A stretch of 64,000 nucleotides of DNA from the NCBI GenBank assembly GCA_022559845.1, contig CM040117.1, positions 11,680,856 through 11,744,855 on the forward strand. Direction: 5' to 3'. Position 1 is the stretch's first letter; each line of letters starts with the position of its first letter. Positions 32,692-44,415 of this stretch are shown here, piece after piece. The position numbers and the translations under genes were made by a program. The notes beneath the pieces are model-generated. The model was not told where the DNA came from and ran no database searches. It was given only the letters and a program-made list of their open reading frames with translations. This stretch comes from Amorphophallus konjac. Lineage: Eukaryota; Streptophyta; Magnoliopsida; Alismatales; Araceae.

Positions 32692-35600
32692 TTAATAACG
32701 ACCCGCGCGGGGGTGTGATGGAGAGTCTGGAGAATTGCTCGAGGAGCAAGGGAGGAATTGGAGAGAAACTCGAAGTGAACTTGGAGAAAAGATGACCATG
32801 ATTGGAGGCGGTCTAGGCACACATGGAAACATTTGGGAATACAGGGAGACAAGAAGAGACGGATGCATGGAAGTGAGAGAGAAAAGGCCGGCCCACAGCC
32901 TGTCTGTCGTGAAACCTTCTTCGTATGGCACATCAGGCTCTCCAGTGTCTGTATAATTGCTCAGCAGCTGCCTCTTATCTGTTATCACAGCAGGTTTCTC
33001 AATCAACTCATGGATTAGTGGCGGCCATTCTGGGTCGGTCGGCATAAATAGACGACTCAAAGCAATAGCAATATCATTCATGTCAAACCATCTATACCAG
33101 TCACACTCTGGATCACCCATTTTCCTTCTCTTATCAGGCCTTAGAGACTCGAGGGCTTTATAGGTGGCCAATGGAGCAATATGACGAGCAAACTGTCTAG
33201 CATGAACATCTTGACAGTCTAACATGGAAGTGACTATTGTAGTCTGCTCATTATTTTGAACGCCACCTTTAATAAAATGTGTCTGCAGTGTCCATGTAAG
33301 TGGCTGGCGATCTGTCTTCAGAGTAGACGTCATAATTGCCCATGGTTCTTCTTCATTCTTGCTTGGCCCTTTATAGCCTAGGCCACCCCGTGCAATTAAT
33401 TTTTGTGGCTTGACAGGCTTAGTTCTGCCTTGGAAATTAACACCCAGGCTTTTACCAGCTTGGTACCCCATTTTCATCAGAATATTCCAGCCAGGGGTAT
33501 TTATTATGCTCTTCTTCTTCTTCCCCTTGGAAGTCAGAGGTGTCATAGCAACCGTTGTGACTGTCTCTGAGGGCATCGGCCGTGGGTTAATGACATCTAA
33601 CACTGATAACAACGGTTTGTTGGAAGGCCAAATAGACGGAACTGATGTTGCTAAGTGTATGTCTTCATCTGGCAAAATCGGCATGCTAGTGACTTTGATA
33701 ATACGGCCTTTATGTGGAAACTTGAGGCATTGATGATTTGTAGAAGGCACCGCATCCAGCTGTTGAATATAGGGGCGACCCAGGATGCCATTGAATGTTG
33801 GATCCATGTCCAAGATGTGGAAATCTACTGTGATTGTAGCTGGACCCAAACTGACTTTTAATGTTATCATACCCAAGGGAGGCTTCTTGGTGTTATCATA
33901 TGCTGTGACTGTTATAGTGGATGGTCGAACCTGACTTTCCGGAATGCCGCACATCCTTAAAGTGCTAGGCGGCAATACATTGATGGATGCCCCAGTGTCC
34001 ACCAAACATTGTTTTACTGCCACCTTGTTAATGTCCACTGTGATACACAGAGCATATTTCCGAGCTGGTTGAGGTGCTAGTTCATGTTCATGAAAAATAA
34101 TTGCTGGCTGACCGCTAGCAGGCGTTAGGACCGTGGTTATATGCTCGGCAGGAATGTCTTCATTAACCATGACCTTCTGCAGATATTCTTTTAAGGCCAA
34201 TTGATGGGTTGTTGACCTTTTGATCAGCTCTAAAATAGAAATTCTTGCTGGAGTCCTGTCCAGATGCTTTAATAAATCGTATTGAGTGCCCGGGATAGAC
34301 TCCTGCTCCTGTTCTTGCTCATTGGGCCCCTGTGTGGGCTCCTGCTCCCTCTGAGGAAAAACACGGTGGAATATCCGTCCACTGCGGAGTACCATAGTTT
34401 GATTCGGCGACGCCTCTGTCGGGGCAAGGGTGGAGGGAGGTTTAGAGGATGAAGAAGGGACATTAGTGTTGGCAAGTGGTGGAGAAGTGTTCAAAGAAGG
34501 AGCCCCCGTAGGGGGTGTTGGGGAAGGGTTCAAAAAAGAAGCCCCCGTAGGAGGCGTGGGAGTAGAAAGGGGTGCCCGAGTGTGGGTGGAGATAGTTGGT
34601 TGAATAAGGAGAGACCTGGGTATAAATGGTGGGTGAACTGATGGTGGAGGGGTCCTTGCCGGTGGAGGAGTAATGGTGGTGGATGTAACAGGTGTTGATG
34701 ATGGGCGGATGAGGAGTGGCCTAGATGGCAAGGGCGAAGGGTTGGTGATGGGTGGTGGAGTTTGCTGCGTGGTAGGCTGCGGAGGTGGAGAACGGGTAAG
34801 GAGAGACCGGGTTGGCAAGGATGGGGAATTAATTGGAGTAGATGGGGTTTGGTTAACAGGGCGCAGAGGGGTGCGGATTAGCTGGGGAGTGTGAAGCGTG
34901 CGTAAGAGGCGCGGAGGTTGGTTTGGATTGTGGTTTAGTGCCCCGACAGAGGCGTTTTCTTCGTGCCATCCTTGCCCCCTCTCCAACTCATGGAGGGTTG
35001 TGACAGGGTTCACATGCTGGTTTAGCGGGTGCTCCGGCAGTGGATTGTGGACAATCCCCATATCTTGCTGTGGTGCTGGAGCTTGCTGTTGTACTTGTGG
35101 AGCTGGTTGCTGCGGCTGCTGAGCCTGTTGTTGCCGAGGAGGTCTTCTTGTTTTCAGAGAGGCGATAAACTGCCTCATCTCATCCCAATTAATACTGCCT
35201 TGGTCATTTAAGTCATAAATATAGTCTTTGAAATGAAAGCAGTGATCAACATTGTGACCAGGGGAGCGGTGGAAAACACAATAGCGGGACGTGTCAACAT
35301 TAGCGGGCCACGCCGTCCTTTCCTTTGGTAACATGAGCAAGTTGGCGGCCATAAGGGCATTGAATATATCCGGGAGACTTTCGGGCAATGGTGGATAGTG
35401 GGCCCTTTTAGGACCTAGTGGTCTCCTTTGTTGTTGTTGTGGTGGGCCGTAGTTGGCGGGTGGTGGTACTTGGTTGTATTGTTGAGGAGCTGGGGGGTCG
35501 AGGTGCGGCGTTTGGTTTTGTGGAGGAGCAAAGGAATGTTGGGGAGCGGATTGGTGTTGTGGGGGTGCATTGAAGAGGGTGCTTTGCTGTGGAGGTGGCG

Positions 35601-36930
35601 GAGGTCGTGGGTTAGATTGGCGAAAGGGTGTGGGGTTGCCAACCACGCCAACTTGCTCGTTAGTAACGGTGCCCTCAGTCGTGGGTCCGCTATTGTTGAC
35701 ATTTGTATTCTTCTTAATCAGCCGCGGTTTTGGTTCAAACATGCCCATGATGGGCGAATCTTTCATCTGGGTTTGAATATATCGAGCTCTCTCATAGAGC
35801 TCCTCCATGGTAGTCAATCTATTCATGGCCAATATATGCCGGAACTGAGGGGTTGCATTTGAAATGATCATCTTGACCTGTTCCGGTTCTGACAATGTAT
35901 CTTTCAATTTTTCGGCCATTGATCGCCATCTATCAGCAAATATAATGAAGTCCTCCTCAGGCTTCATCTTTTCTGCAACCAGATCAGTAACTGATAGGGA
36001 GGGTCCGACCCGGTCCCTATATTTCTGCAAGAATTTCTTTTGGACCACATCAAAGTCACTAGCATCTGCCGGGTCCAAGGAATAAAACCACTCGAGGGCT
36101 GGCCCCTCTAGAGACCTTCTAAACAAATAAGCCAATGAGGCTTTGTTGCCCTGCCAAAAGGAAGTTTCATACATAAAATCTTTCAAGTGAATAAATGGAT
36201 TGCCAGTTCCATTATAACGCCGAAAGTTCGGCATTTCAGAAGGTGGTAGATGAAATACTGGCAATGTAGGGAGAGAAATCTCCGGAGCATTCTTTGCAGC
36301 AGTAACTTTCTTGAGTTGTTCTTCCATGCTAGCCAACTTTTGAAGGAGTAGAGCATTGGTGTCTGACTCGACTGGGGCCGAATTTGGAATGAAAGAATTT
36401 GGCATATGCGTCCTTAGAATTTGGGGAGGTTGAAGGAATTGAGGCCTAGCCGCAGAATAACTTGCCTGTTGGGCTGGCATGGCCACAACGGGCGTTGTTG
36501 GACGTGAAGAAGTTTTATGCAAGACCGCCTGGTCATTAACAACATGATGGCCACTCACGACCGGAGGGGGGTTGGAAGAAGAAGAGGTAACAACTTTCCC
36601 TTTCAAAGCGGCCTGAACTGCCTGCCGTTGGGAGTCATCCAATTGAGATAAAGCATGAATCAAATCATTGACATTGAATGACGGGGAGGTGTTCCCTGAT
36701 GCATTTTGGTTGGAGGGTAAAGCTTGAGAAGAGGGTTCAACCTCATGAGTTGTGGTGTCGACCACATGAACTTGGGAATAATGTGCATGAGACGGGGGGA
36801 AGTTTCCCTCGTGGTAAATGGAATCCTGGAGGGGAACCTCATAAGATTGACTGAAAATATTCTCATCCATATCATCATAGGAGTACCCGTAGCTTGCCAT
36901 GTTGATGATTTTACCTGAGCGAAGTTGCAT
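32692..36930 (-). CDS. Gag-protease polyprotein of the Tat element with a G-patch-like motif
   Basis: The frame is 1412 residues and intact, starting MQLRSGKII, a start typical of Tat and Athila Gag. Residues about 230-390 form the Retrotrans_gag capsid domain (NPFIHLKDFMYE, LEWFYSL, FLQKYRDRV). A Cys/His motif (CVFHRSPGHNVDHC) lies near residue 550. A long Pro/Gln/Thr-rich linker covers about 590-880. The aspartic protease follows (CLVDTGASINVLP near 975, NGILGRPY near 1040). A G-patch-like motif, GWNILMKMGYQAGKSLG, lies near 1145, where it could bind nucleic acid. Gag builds the particle and the protease cuts the polyprotein. The leader upstream was hit by the nested element at 37249, so this frame itself is undamaged. 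Confidence 0.92.
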   Translation of the reverse strand: MQLRSGKIINMASYGYSYDDMDENIFSQSYEVPLQDSIYHEGNFPPSHAHYSQVHVVDTTTHEVEPSSQALPSNQNASGNTSPSFNVNDLIHALSQLDDSQRQAVQAALKGKVVTSSSSNPPPVVSGHHVVNDQAVLHKTSSRPTTPVVAMPAQQASYSAARPQFLQPPQILRTHMPNSFIPNSAPVESDTNALLLQKLASMEEQLKKVTAAKNAPEISLPTLPVFHLPPSEMPNFRRYNGTGNPFIHLKDFMYETSFWQGNKASLAYLFRRSLEGPALEWFYSLDPADASDFDVVQKKFLQKYRDRVGPSLSVTDLVAEKMKPEEDFIIFADRWRSMAEKLKDTLSEPEQVKMIISNATPQFRHILAMNRLTTMEELYERARYIQTQMKDSPIMGMFEPKPRLIKKNTNVNNSGPTTEGTVTNEQVGVVGNPTPFRQSNPRPPPPPQQSTLFNAPPQHQSAPQHSFAPPQNQTPHLDPPAPQQYNQVPPPANYGPPQQQQRRPLGPKRAHYPPLPESLPDIFNALMAANLLMLPKERTAWPANVDTSRYCVFHRSPGHNVDHCFHFKDYIYDLNDQGSINWDEMRQFIASLKTRRPPRQQQAQQPQQPAPQVQQQAPAPQQDMGIVHNPLPEHPLNQHVNPVTTLHELERGQGWHEENASVGALNHNPNQPPRLLRTLHTPQLIRTPLRPVNQTPSTPINSPSLPTRSLLTRSPPPQPTTQQTPPPITNPSPLPSRPLLIRPSSTPVTSTTITPPPARTPPPSVHPPFIPRSLLIQPTISTHTRAPLSTPTPPTGASFLNPSPTPPTGAPSLNTSPPLANTNVPSSSSKPPSTLAPTEASPNQTMVLRSGRIFHRVFPQREQEPTQGPNEQEQEQESIPGTQYDLLKHLDRTPARISILELIKRSTTHQLALKEYLQKVMVNEDIPAEHITTVLTPASGQPAIIFHEHELAPQPARKYALCITVDINKVAVKQCLVDTGASINVLPPSTLRMCGIPESQVRPSTITVTAYDNTKKPPLGMITLKVSLGPATITVDFHILDMDPTFNGILGRPYIQQLDAVPSTNHQCLKFPHKGRIIKVTSMPILPDEDIHLATSVPSIWPSNKPLLSVLDVINPRPMPSETVTTVAMTPLTSKGKKKKSIINTPGWNILMKMGYQAGKSLGVNFQGRTKPVKPQKLIARGGLGYKGPSKNEEEPWAIMTSTLKTDRQPLTWTLQTHFIKGGVQNNEQTTIVTSMLDCQDVHARQFARHIAPLATYKALESLRPDKRRKMGDPECDWYRWFDMNDIAIALSRLFMPTDPEWPPLIHELIEKPAVITDKRQLLSNYTDTGEPDVPYEEGFTTDRLWAGLFSLTSMHPSLLVSLYSQMFPCVPRPPPIMVIFSPSSLRVSLQFLPCSSSNSPDSPSHPRAGRY

Positions 36931-37249
36931 GTTTAAGAGGAGAGAAAGCTTATCTTGAAGGGATTATAACCACAATAATCACTCAATCTAATCAAGTTTA
37001 TGCAAACAAGTTGTGATGAGCGCAAGCTTTTAGATTCAAGTTTGAGGTTAGGGTGAATTAAATTGCAGCACAATCCACTCTTTTTGCAAGGTGAACCCTA
37101 GTTATGGATTTGAGTGTGATCTCTGGGTTAACTAGGTTCTTTCTCTCTCCTCACCAACGATGGGTTGTCTAAACTCCGGATACTTCAAGGTACAATCAGC
37201 CCGGCGTCCGTGAGGGAATCCACGGGTGCGGGGACTTACGGAGGTCTTA
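36931..37249 (-). other. Tat leader, part adjacent to gag
   Basis: This is non-coding leader between the gag start and the nested gag-only element. The stretch GGCGTCCGTGAGGGAATCCA (about 37182-37202) recurs at 55721-55741 in the other Tat-like element, where it runs uninterrupted into the sequence found here at 43775. That confirms the insertion point. Confidence 0.75.
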
Positions 37250-39322
37250 TGATGGGAATCGACACCGAGCCAGTACCTTTCATATTGTATTTATGTCCTT
37301 TTAGTTTGTGTTTATATCCTTGGAAAAGTATAGGCGCAATTGTATGGCTTTATAAGCCAATGCGTCATTCCTACGGATTGTGTGGGTTTCTATGTAATTT
37401 GTCAGTAGGACCATCAAGGGGGCCCTCAGCCCTCTCCCATTGGTCCATGTCACCTTGTGGGGCTGGTCAACTATCCTAGGTGGACATCTAGAATGGTGGG
37501 CTGGTCATATGGACACATGGGGTTAAATGGGTCAAGATTCCATGGTTGGCCACCTACCCCCATTCAACCTTCTACTACATGGTCAAGGGGGCGCCCCTCT
37601 CCCCTTATTAGATTATTAATTTTTGTGTGTGATTCACACTTAATCCCAGCCCTTGATTCCCCTTCCCTAGATCCAAGGGTCCACATTGCATTTGATGTAA
37701 ACCATATATAAGCTTGTATTTTCATGTGAAATTCAATGAAAAAATCAGAAATTTTATGAAATCCAAGGAGCTTCTTGCACCCCCAGCCCCTCTCTCTCTG
37801 GTTCCTCTCCTCCAACCTCAAGTTCTAGAGTGATTCTGCCTTCTATCATCCCCTCTCAACCTCCGGTGATCGTCTGTGCCACCGCCGCCGCCGTTCGTGC
37901 CGCCATCGAGCCGCCTCTGCAGTTCTATCTTCGTCCGACCACAGCAGCTTCCATGAATTGTCTATCTTAGCCACAAGCTTTGATTGATCTGAATTTTTTA
38001 TGGTGTGTTCAGCCCTTGCATCCCAAGATCCACCTAAATTTTCACGCCAACATTCTATCGTTTAGTATTTTTACATTTTCGTCCAACCTGTCATCCCAGA
38101 TCTGTCAGGTTTCTATCTACAGTGACAAACCCTCTGAGTTCTCCACCTTCGACCACCCTTTTGATTTTTGTTAGGTCTCCCAATTTTACTGGGAGTTCTG
38201 TCCATCATTCCATACATCCACAAATTTTCTAAATTTTTTATCAGCCTTCTATCTATTTTTAAAAATTCGTGTTCTTCCTCAGCTACAGTGTTGTCAGCCA
38301 GATTCCAGATCCGACCCACTGCTAGTGCCAAAATCATAGAAATTCGTAGCCTTTCCCAAATCCAGATCCAAAAACAGTCCTGGTTTTCTTGTTCAATTTC
38401 CTACAACCTTGCTGAAGAACACATCTTCAAATTCGGACATCTACTTCACGGTCAAAGGCAATCAATAGGAAAGTTCTCTGCAGATCGGAGTCTTCGGTTA
38501 CTGTACAACAGCAACATATAAAATTTGCCAACACAAAGTAAAAATCTGGTGAATTTTTCTGAAGGCCACTAGATTGCAGTACTTAGAAGCAGATTTCCAA
38601 CGGCTCTGATCTCGTCGCACTCCGACACCGGTGCTGATCGCAGCGTCCGTTCTCGCCGGAGCGCGCGCTGAAATACAGAACCGGCAGATTTTCGATCGGT
38701 TTTTTCGACCGATGCCGAACGGAGCCGCCCGGCCTCTGGCCGGTGAACCAGCGTGCCGCCAGCCCGGGGAGCGCTTCTCCAAGTGTCTCCACTACAGCGG
38801 TACCACCGGGTCCCACACGGCCCCTCCGGACAGCACGTGGGCCCCACGGTCGTGAACACGCATGTAGCCGAATCAACACACGAAGCTGCCCGTCAACCCG
38901 AATTCGGTCCTCCCGAACCCATTTGTATCGCCCTTTACCTCCCTGCGTGGAGTGGGCATGTCTCCATTGCTGTAATTATTATGTGTTAAGTTTCCCGGGA
39001 GTACGAGTTTTCGGCCGGGTCCGTCTTCCCCACGCCGAGCGCGTGGAGGTATCGTTCTCGCTCCCTACACTCGGCATTTGCTTATTTTCATATATACTTG
39101 TTTATGCCGTTGCTAGAGAGCATGCTTTAGGTCCGTTAGCTCGCTATATTATCATTCACCGCTGCTATGAGAGAGAGCGTGACTGTCCCGTGACCCGATC
39201 CGGGCACGAAAGTGCGAGCCGACCACCCTAGCTCTTGCCGGTTTCTCAACCGCGCACGTCCGACGCTTCCCTCGTTAAGGGACAATCGTGAGCTTGTCGT
39301 GTCCGTGTCTCGTCCCGCATCA
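37250..39322 (+). repeat. 5' LTR of the gag-only element
   Basis: The LTR is 2073 bp, unusually long against an interior of 2378 bp. A TATA element TATATAAG lies at 37705-37712 (42157-42164 in the other LTR). The open frames near 38743-39231 occur in both LTRs but show no domain and are probably non-coding. Confidence 0.92.
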
Positions 39323-39325
39323 ATT

Positions 39326-39340
39326 TGGTATCAGAGCGAG
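39326..39340 (+). other. primer-binding site, initiator tRNA-Met type
   Basis: TGGTATCAGAGCGAG begins three bases after the LTR end, a perfect match to the common plant PBS core. Confidence 0.9.
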
Positions 39341-39645
39341 TTGAGTCTAGGGTGTCCAAAAAAAAAGTGCCATTCATTAGTCATTTACGTCTAAGTCGTG
39401 TTTAGGGTCATCATTGTTTTAAACAAACAAAAAAAAGTGTCTTTTTGCATTGCATCCCTTTACTCGGTATATCAAAAGGTGTTGTCCGAACGTTAGGCTA
39501 CGCCTATCGGGAAGGCCGCACACTTGCGCGAGTGACCTTCGGGTCGATTACCTTCGCCGCGTACCGCGTTTTGGTTAAGTCTAGGCGCATCATTTTGCAT
39601 TAGCGTGTTTTGCTTTAGTCGGCGTCTTCTAGTCGGTGTGTTTGC

Positions 39646-41226
39646 ATGCCCACTCGTCGGGGTACTCAGCACTCACCCCCACCACCACCTATGGCCAACC
39701 CACGGGATACCTCGGGAGACTTCCACTCCCTATAAGAGGGGATGATGGCCATTATGACTAGGTTGGACCAATCCGATGCTAACTTTCGGACTTTCTCCGA
39801 TAATATGGATGGTCACCTTAGAGCCATGGAGGGGCGCTTGGAGACCTCCGACAGGTCGGTCCAAGACCTCGTTGGGCGGTTAGATAGGATGTCACACGGG
39901 GACCCTCCAGGGGCAGCCCAAGGCCCACCCGCACCTCCTCCCGCGGTGGCCCAAGTCCAACCCGCTCCCATGGCCCAAGTCCAGGCCGCTCCCGCGGCCC
40001 AAAACCAGCCACCACAGGCTCCTCCACCCGCCCTTCCTCGGGTTCCCCAACTACCGCACCGTGACCTTGGTCTCAAGGACTATGGTTCCGACAATGCCTA
40101 TGAGGGATATGGTCAACGCCGTCGTGGTTTTCAGCCACAACGAGATGAGGATGATGATCGGGTCCTTAAGACCGTGCGAGCGGACCCTCCCGCTTTTTAC
40201 GGGTCTTTGGATCCGAAAGTCTACCTAGATTGGGAGTTCGGCATGGACCGTTACTTTGAGTGGTATGATATGTCGGAGCGTCGAAGGGTCCGATTCGCCA
40301 CCATGAAACTCATGGGGCAGGCACAAACCTATTGGAAGAATGTGGAGAGCCTGCTACTTCAGCGGCTAGAACCCCCGATCGACACATGGGCCGAGATGAA
40401 GAATAAACTTCGGCAAAAGTACCTTCCTCCCACATACCGCCAGCGACTCATCGATAGATGGCAAAGTCTTAGCCAGGGAGACCGGTCCGTCTCCGAATAC
40501 ATCGCGGAGTTTGATGAGTACTTTCTACGATGTGGTGTCACGGAGGAGAGTACCATGCCCGTGTCCCGCTTTCGACGTGGTTTATGGCCACACTACCAGT
40601 GTGAGCTTTTCCGTCGCAATGCCAAGACGTTGGAAGAGGCATACCAGGTTGCTCTCGAGATGGAGCAATTTGAGGGAGAGTTCAAGTCTAGCCATCGGTT
40701 GGGCCCCACCCCTCTCCGTAGTACCGAGCCCCGTCACTCCATAGGCCCACATCAGCAGCCTCCCATGGCTCGACCTCAGTAGCCCACCCGTCAGGAGCAC
40801 TTCGCTCCATGGCCTCGTCCTCCTCCACCCCGGGATCTATTCCCACCCCGACCACCGGCACCCGTTGCCCGTCCCCCGGCTCCTATAGCCCGTCCTCTGG
40901 CACCGGCACCCCCTCCACTATTGTCCAAGGCACCTACATCTCCCCCTTTGCTGCCTACACCCCCTACCCGACGGGATGATAAGGGTAAGGCCCCTTTTAT
41001 AGGAGAGAGTAGTCGGTCGAGAGTGCAGTGTTTCCACTGTCACGGGTTTGGCCACATTGCCAGCGAGTGTCCCGCTCGCACCACCCTAGTCCTAGGTGTT
41101 GGAGAATTCGTACCTCCCGAGCTTGAGTATGTCAATTACGTGGCCGATGAGGCACTAGCCGATGAATACTATGCCTTGGGGGAAGAGCTGGGTGACTCTC
41201 CGGCTGCCCAGGATGCCGCCACCTAG
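39646..41226 (+). pseudogene. Gag of the TR-GAG-like element, two in-frame stops
   Basis: One frame of 527 codons runs from the ATG at 39646 to the TAG ending at 41226, with a TAA at 39733-39735 and a TAG at 40780-40782. Residues about 30-90 are a coiled-coil-like segment and Pro/Ala-rich linker. The capsid domain (Retrotrans_gag) covers about 39 kb + 40150-40680, with YLDWEFGMDRYFEWY, WKNVESLLLQRL and SVSEYIAEFDEYFLRC. After a Pro-rich linker a CCHC zinc knuckle, CFHCHGFGHIASEC, lies at about 41029-41070. Only two single-codon changes break it, so loss of function is recent. Packaging of its own RNA would need only Gag plus another element's enzymes. Confidence 0.88.
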
Positions 41227-41700
41227 TGGGCTTGATGCTACCACCTTAGTCTCGAGTCATGCATGAGTCAGTGTGTTTTCTTGTGTGGTTTATTTGTGTG
41301 GTGTGTTTCGAGTCGATTGTTGTGTGTATTGCATGGTAAGTCTGCATGAGTCTTGTGCAAGCTCGTTGTCGGTCTCTTATGAGTAAGAGGTGAGTGGACT
41401 CACTTGATGAGTATGGGGTCGATTCTACATCTATACCCGGATCAGTCACCTATAGGGACTCAGCGGTGATTCCTAGTGAGTCTTTGAGCCGCTTCCCTTC
41501 CTTTTGAGAGTGCCCCACCCGGAGTGTCCACCTTCAGGCCATAGCAGTTTGCGCATATCGAGTATATATGGAATGAGCAGGTGACGATCATTTGGAGTGG
41601 AGCGTACCCGCATTACTTGGCACGATGACGGATCTGCCGGAGTATCCGAGCATCCCTACCCCTACTCGACGGGGTCGAGTTCCTCCCACCCGGGGAGAGT
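41227..41700 (+). other. non-coding region before the 3' LTR, with polypurine stretch
   Basis: No coding sequence is recognised; no protease or pol remnant is seen. GGGGAGAGT at 41692-41700 directly precedes the 3' LTR and fits a short polypurine tract. Confidence 0.6.
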
Positions 41701-43774
41701 TGATGGGAATTGACACCGAGTCAGTACCTTTTCATATTACATTTATGTCCTTTTAGTTTGTGTTTATATCCTTGGGAAAGTATAGGCGCAATTGTACGGC
41801 TTTATAAGCCAATGCGTCATTCCCACAGATTGTATGGGTTTCTATGTAATTTGTCAGTAGGACAATCAAGGGGGCCCTCAGCCCTCTCCCATTGGTCCAT
41901 GTCACCTTGTGGGGCTGGTCAACTATCCTAGGTGGACATCTAGAATGGTGGGCTGGTCATATGGACACATGGGGTTAAATGGGTCAAGATTCCATGGTTG
42001 GCCACCTACCCCCATTCAACCTTCTACTATATGGTCAAGGGGGCGTCCCTCTCCCCTTATTAGATTATTAATTTTTGTGTGTGATTCACACTTAATCCCA
42101 GCCCTTGATTCCCCTTCCCTAGATCCAAGGGTCCACATTGCATTTGATGTAAACCATATATAAGCTTGTATTTTCATGTGAAATTCAATGAAAAAATCAA
42201 AAATTTTGTGAAATCCAAGGAGCTTCTTGCGCCCCCAGCCCCTCTCCCTCTGGTTCCTCTCCTCCAACCTCAAGTTCTAGAGTGATTCTACCTTCTATCA
42301 TCCCCTCTCAACCTCCGGTGATCGTCTGTGCCGCCGCCGCCGCCGTTCGTGCCGCCATCGAGCCGCCTCTGCAGTTCTATCTTCGTCCCACCACAGCAGC
42401 TTCCACGAATTGTCTGTCTCAGCCACAAGCTTTGATGGATCTGAATTTTTTATGGTGTGTTCAGCCCTTGCATCCCAAGATCCACCTAAATTTTCACGCC
42501 AACATTCTATCGTTTAGTATTTTTACATTTTCGTCCAACCTGTCATCCCAGATCTGCCAGGTTTCTATCTACAGTGACATACCCTCTGAGTTCTCCACCT
42601 TCGACCACCCTTTTGATTTTTGTTAGGTCTCTCAATTTTACTGGGAGTTCTGTCCATCATTCCATACATCCACAAATTTTCTAAATTTTTTATCAGCCCT
42701 CTATCTATTTTTAAAAATTCGTGTTCTTCCTCAGCTACAGTGTTGTCAGCCAGATTCCAGATCCGACCCACTGCTAGTGCCAAAATCATAGAAATTCGTA
42801 GCCTTTCCCAAATCCAGATCCAAAAATAGTCCAGGTTTTCTTGTTCAATTTCCTACAACCATGCTGAAGAACACATCTTCAAATTCGGACATCTACTTCA
42901 CGGTCAAAGGCAATCAACAGGAAAGTTTTCTACAGATCTGAGTCTTCGGTTACTGTACAATAGCAGCATATAAAATTCGCCAAAACAAAGTAAAAATCTG
43001 GTGAATTTTGCTTAAGGCCACTAGATTGCAGTGCTTCGAAGCAGCTTTCCAACGGCTCTGATCTCATCGCATTCTGACACCGGTGCTGATCGCAGCGTCC
43101 GTTCTCGCCGGAGCGCGCGCTGAAATACAGAACCGGCAGATTTCCGATCGATTTTTCCGACCGGTGCCGAACTGAGCCGCCCGGCCTCCGGCCGGTGAAC
43201 CAGCGTGCCGCCAGCCCGGGGAGCGCTTCTCCAAGTGTCTCCACTACAGCGGTACCATCGGGTCCCACACTGCCCCTCCGGACAGCACGTGGGCCCCACG
43301 GTCGTCAACACGCGTGTAGCCGAATCAACACACGAAGCTGCCCGTCAACCCGAATTCGGTCCTCCCGGGCCCATTTGTATCACCCTTTACCTCCCTGCGT
43401 GGAGTGGGCATGTTCCCATTGCTGTAATTATTGTGTGTTAAGTTTCCCGGGAGTACGAGTTTTCGGCCGGGTCCGTCTTCCCCACGCCGAGCGTGTGGAG
43501 GTATCGTTCTCGCTCCCTACACTCGGCATTTGCTTATTTTCATATATACTTGTTTATGCCGCTGCTAGAGAGCATGCTTTAGGTCCGTTAGCTCGCTATA
43601 TTATCATTCACCGCTGCTACGAGAGAGAGCGTGATCGTCCCGTGACCCGATCCGGGCACGAAAGTGCGAGCCGACCACCCTAGCTCTTGCCGGTTTCTCA
43701 ACCGCACACGTCCGACGCTTCCCTCGTTAAGGGACGATCGCAAGCTTGTCGTGTCCGTGTCTCGTCCCGCATCA
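41701..43774 (+). repeat. 3' LTR of the gag-only element
   Basis: This is the second 2074-bp copy. After it the interrupted Tat leader resumes with CTTGGAAAAGG, which is continuous in the related element at 55764-55775. Confidence 0.92.
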
Positions 43775-44415
43775 TCTTGGAAAAGGAATTTCCGGTCCAA
43801 AGAGACGGAATGCTCAATGGAGGGTTATTCCAATCCCAAGAAAGGTGTGTGGAATCCTAGTATAGAGAGAGGAGGTCTCTCAACCAAATGCCACAAAATG
43901 CAAAATAATATGATCAGATCAAACATGTATAATCAGATGATGAACATATAAATCAATCCAGCATGAATAAACAGAACAAACAGATTTCTGTAAACACACA
44001 GGTAGGAAGCGACTTAGCAGCAGTCGCTAAAAGCAGAAGAAACGACAGGGGGGCTACCGCTAATCTGTGAAGTGCTGACCGACAGTGCAGAAGAAGCGCC
44101 TTGGTGTGAGGCGCTGATTGTGAAAAGGACGTCTCTGGCAGAGGGCATCAAAATAAAATAGTGTACAAGCTCAAAATAAAAGACGCCTTGATGCCAGGCG
44201 CTGCATTAACAAAGGACGCCCAGACCAAAGGGCGTGAATTCTCAGGGAGTGATAAACCAAATCAAGAGATATGATGAATAGCGCCTTTGCAGAAGGTGTT
44301 GTATAACAGAAAGACCCCTTGGGTTAAGGCGTTAAATTATGAAACATGCCTTGAGGGAAGGCGTTAAATAAGAAAACAGCAGCGATGCTCACAAACTGGC
44401 TGATCCGCAGTGGAC
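43775..44415 (-). other. Tat leader with inverted-repeat array
   Basis: This is non-coding leader. From about 44040 to 44370 it carries units of the RACGMC...GKCGT family, such as GACGCCTTGATGCCAGGCGC (from about 44182) and GACGCCCAGACCAAAGGGCG (from about 44216). The first 130 bp match 55764-55900 of the other Tat-like element. Confidence 0.7.

Larger units (their letters stand above)
37250..43774 (+). mobile_element. non-autonomous gypsy-type element encoding only Gag (TR-GAG-like)
   Basis: LTRs at 37250-39322 and 41701-43774 (2073 and 2074 bp) start TGATGGGAAT and end CCGCATCA. Flanks are TCTTA (37245-37249) and TCTTG (43775-43779), a target duplication with one mismatch. The 2.4-kb interior has a primer site of Met type, a gag gene and a purine stretch before the 3' LTR, but no protease, RT or integrase. 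Gag-only elements of this kind have been described in plants as TR-GAG. It must rely on the pol of a related gypsy element. LTR similarity by eye is about 97-98%. Confidence 0.9.

Noticed and set aside
38743..39231. 162-codon open frame present in both LTRs of the gag-only element (also 43195-43683)
   Set aside because: It lies wholly in LTR sequence, shows no domain, and its duplication follows from being in both LTRs.
37245..43779. Possible perfect target duplication for the gag-only element
   Set aside because: TCTTA and TCTTG differ at one base. I accept the insertion because the related element has the continuous sequence, but the duplication is imperfect.
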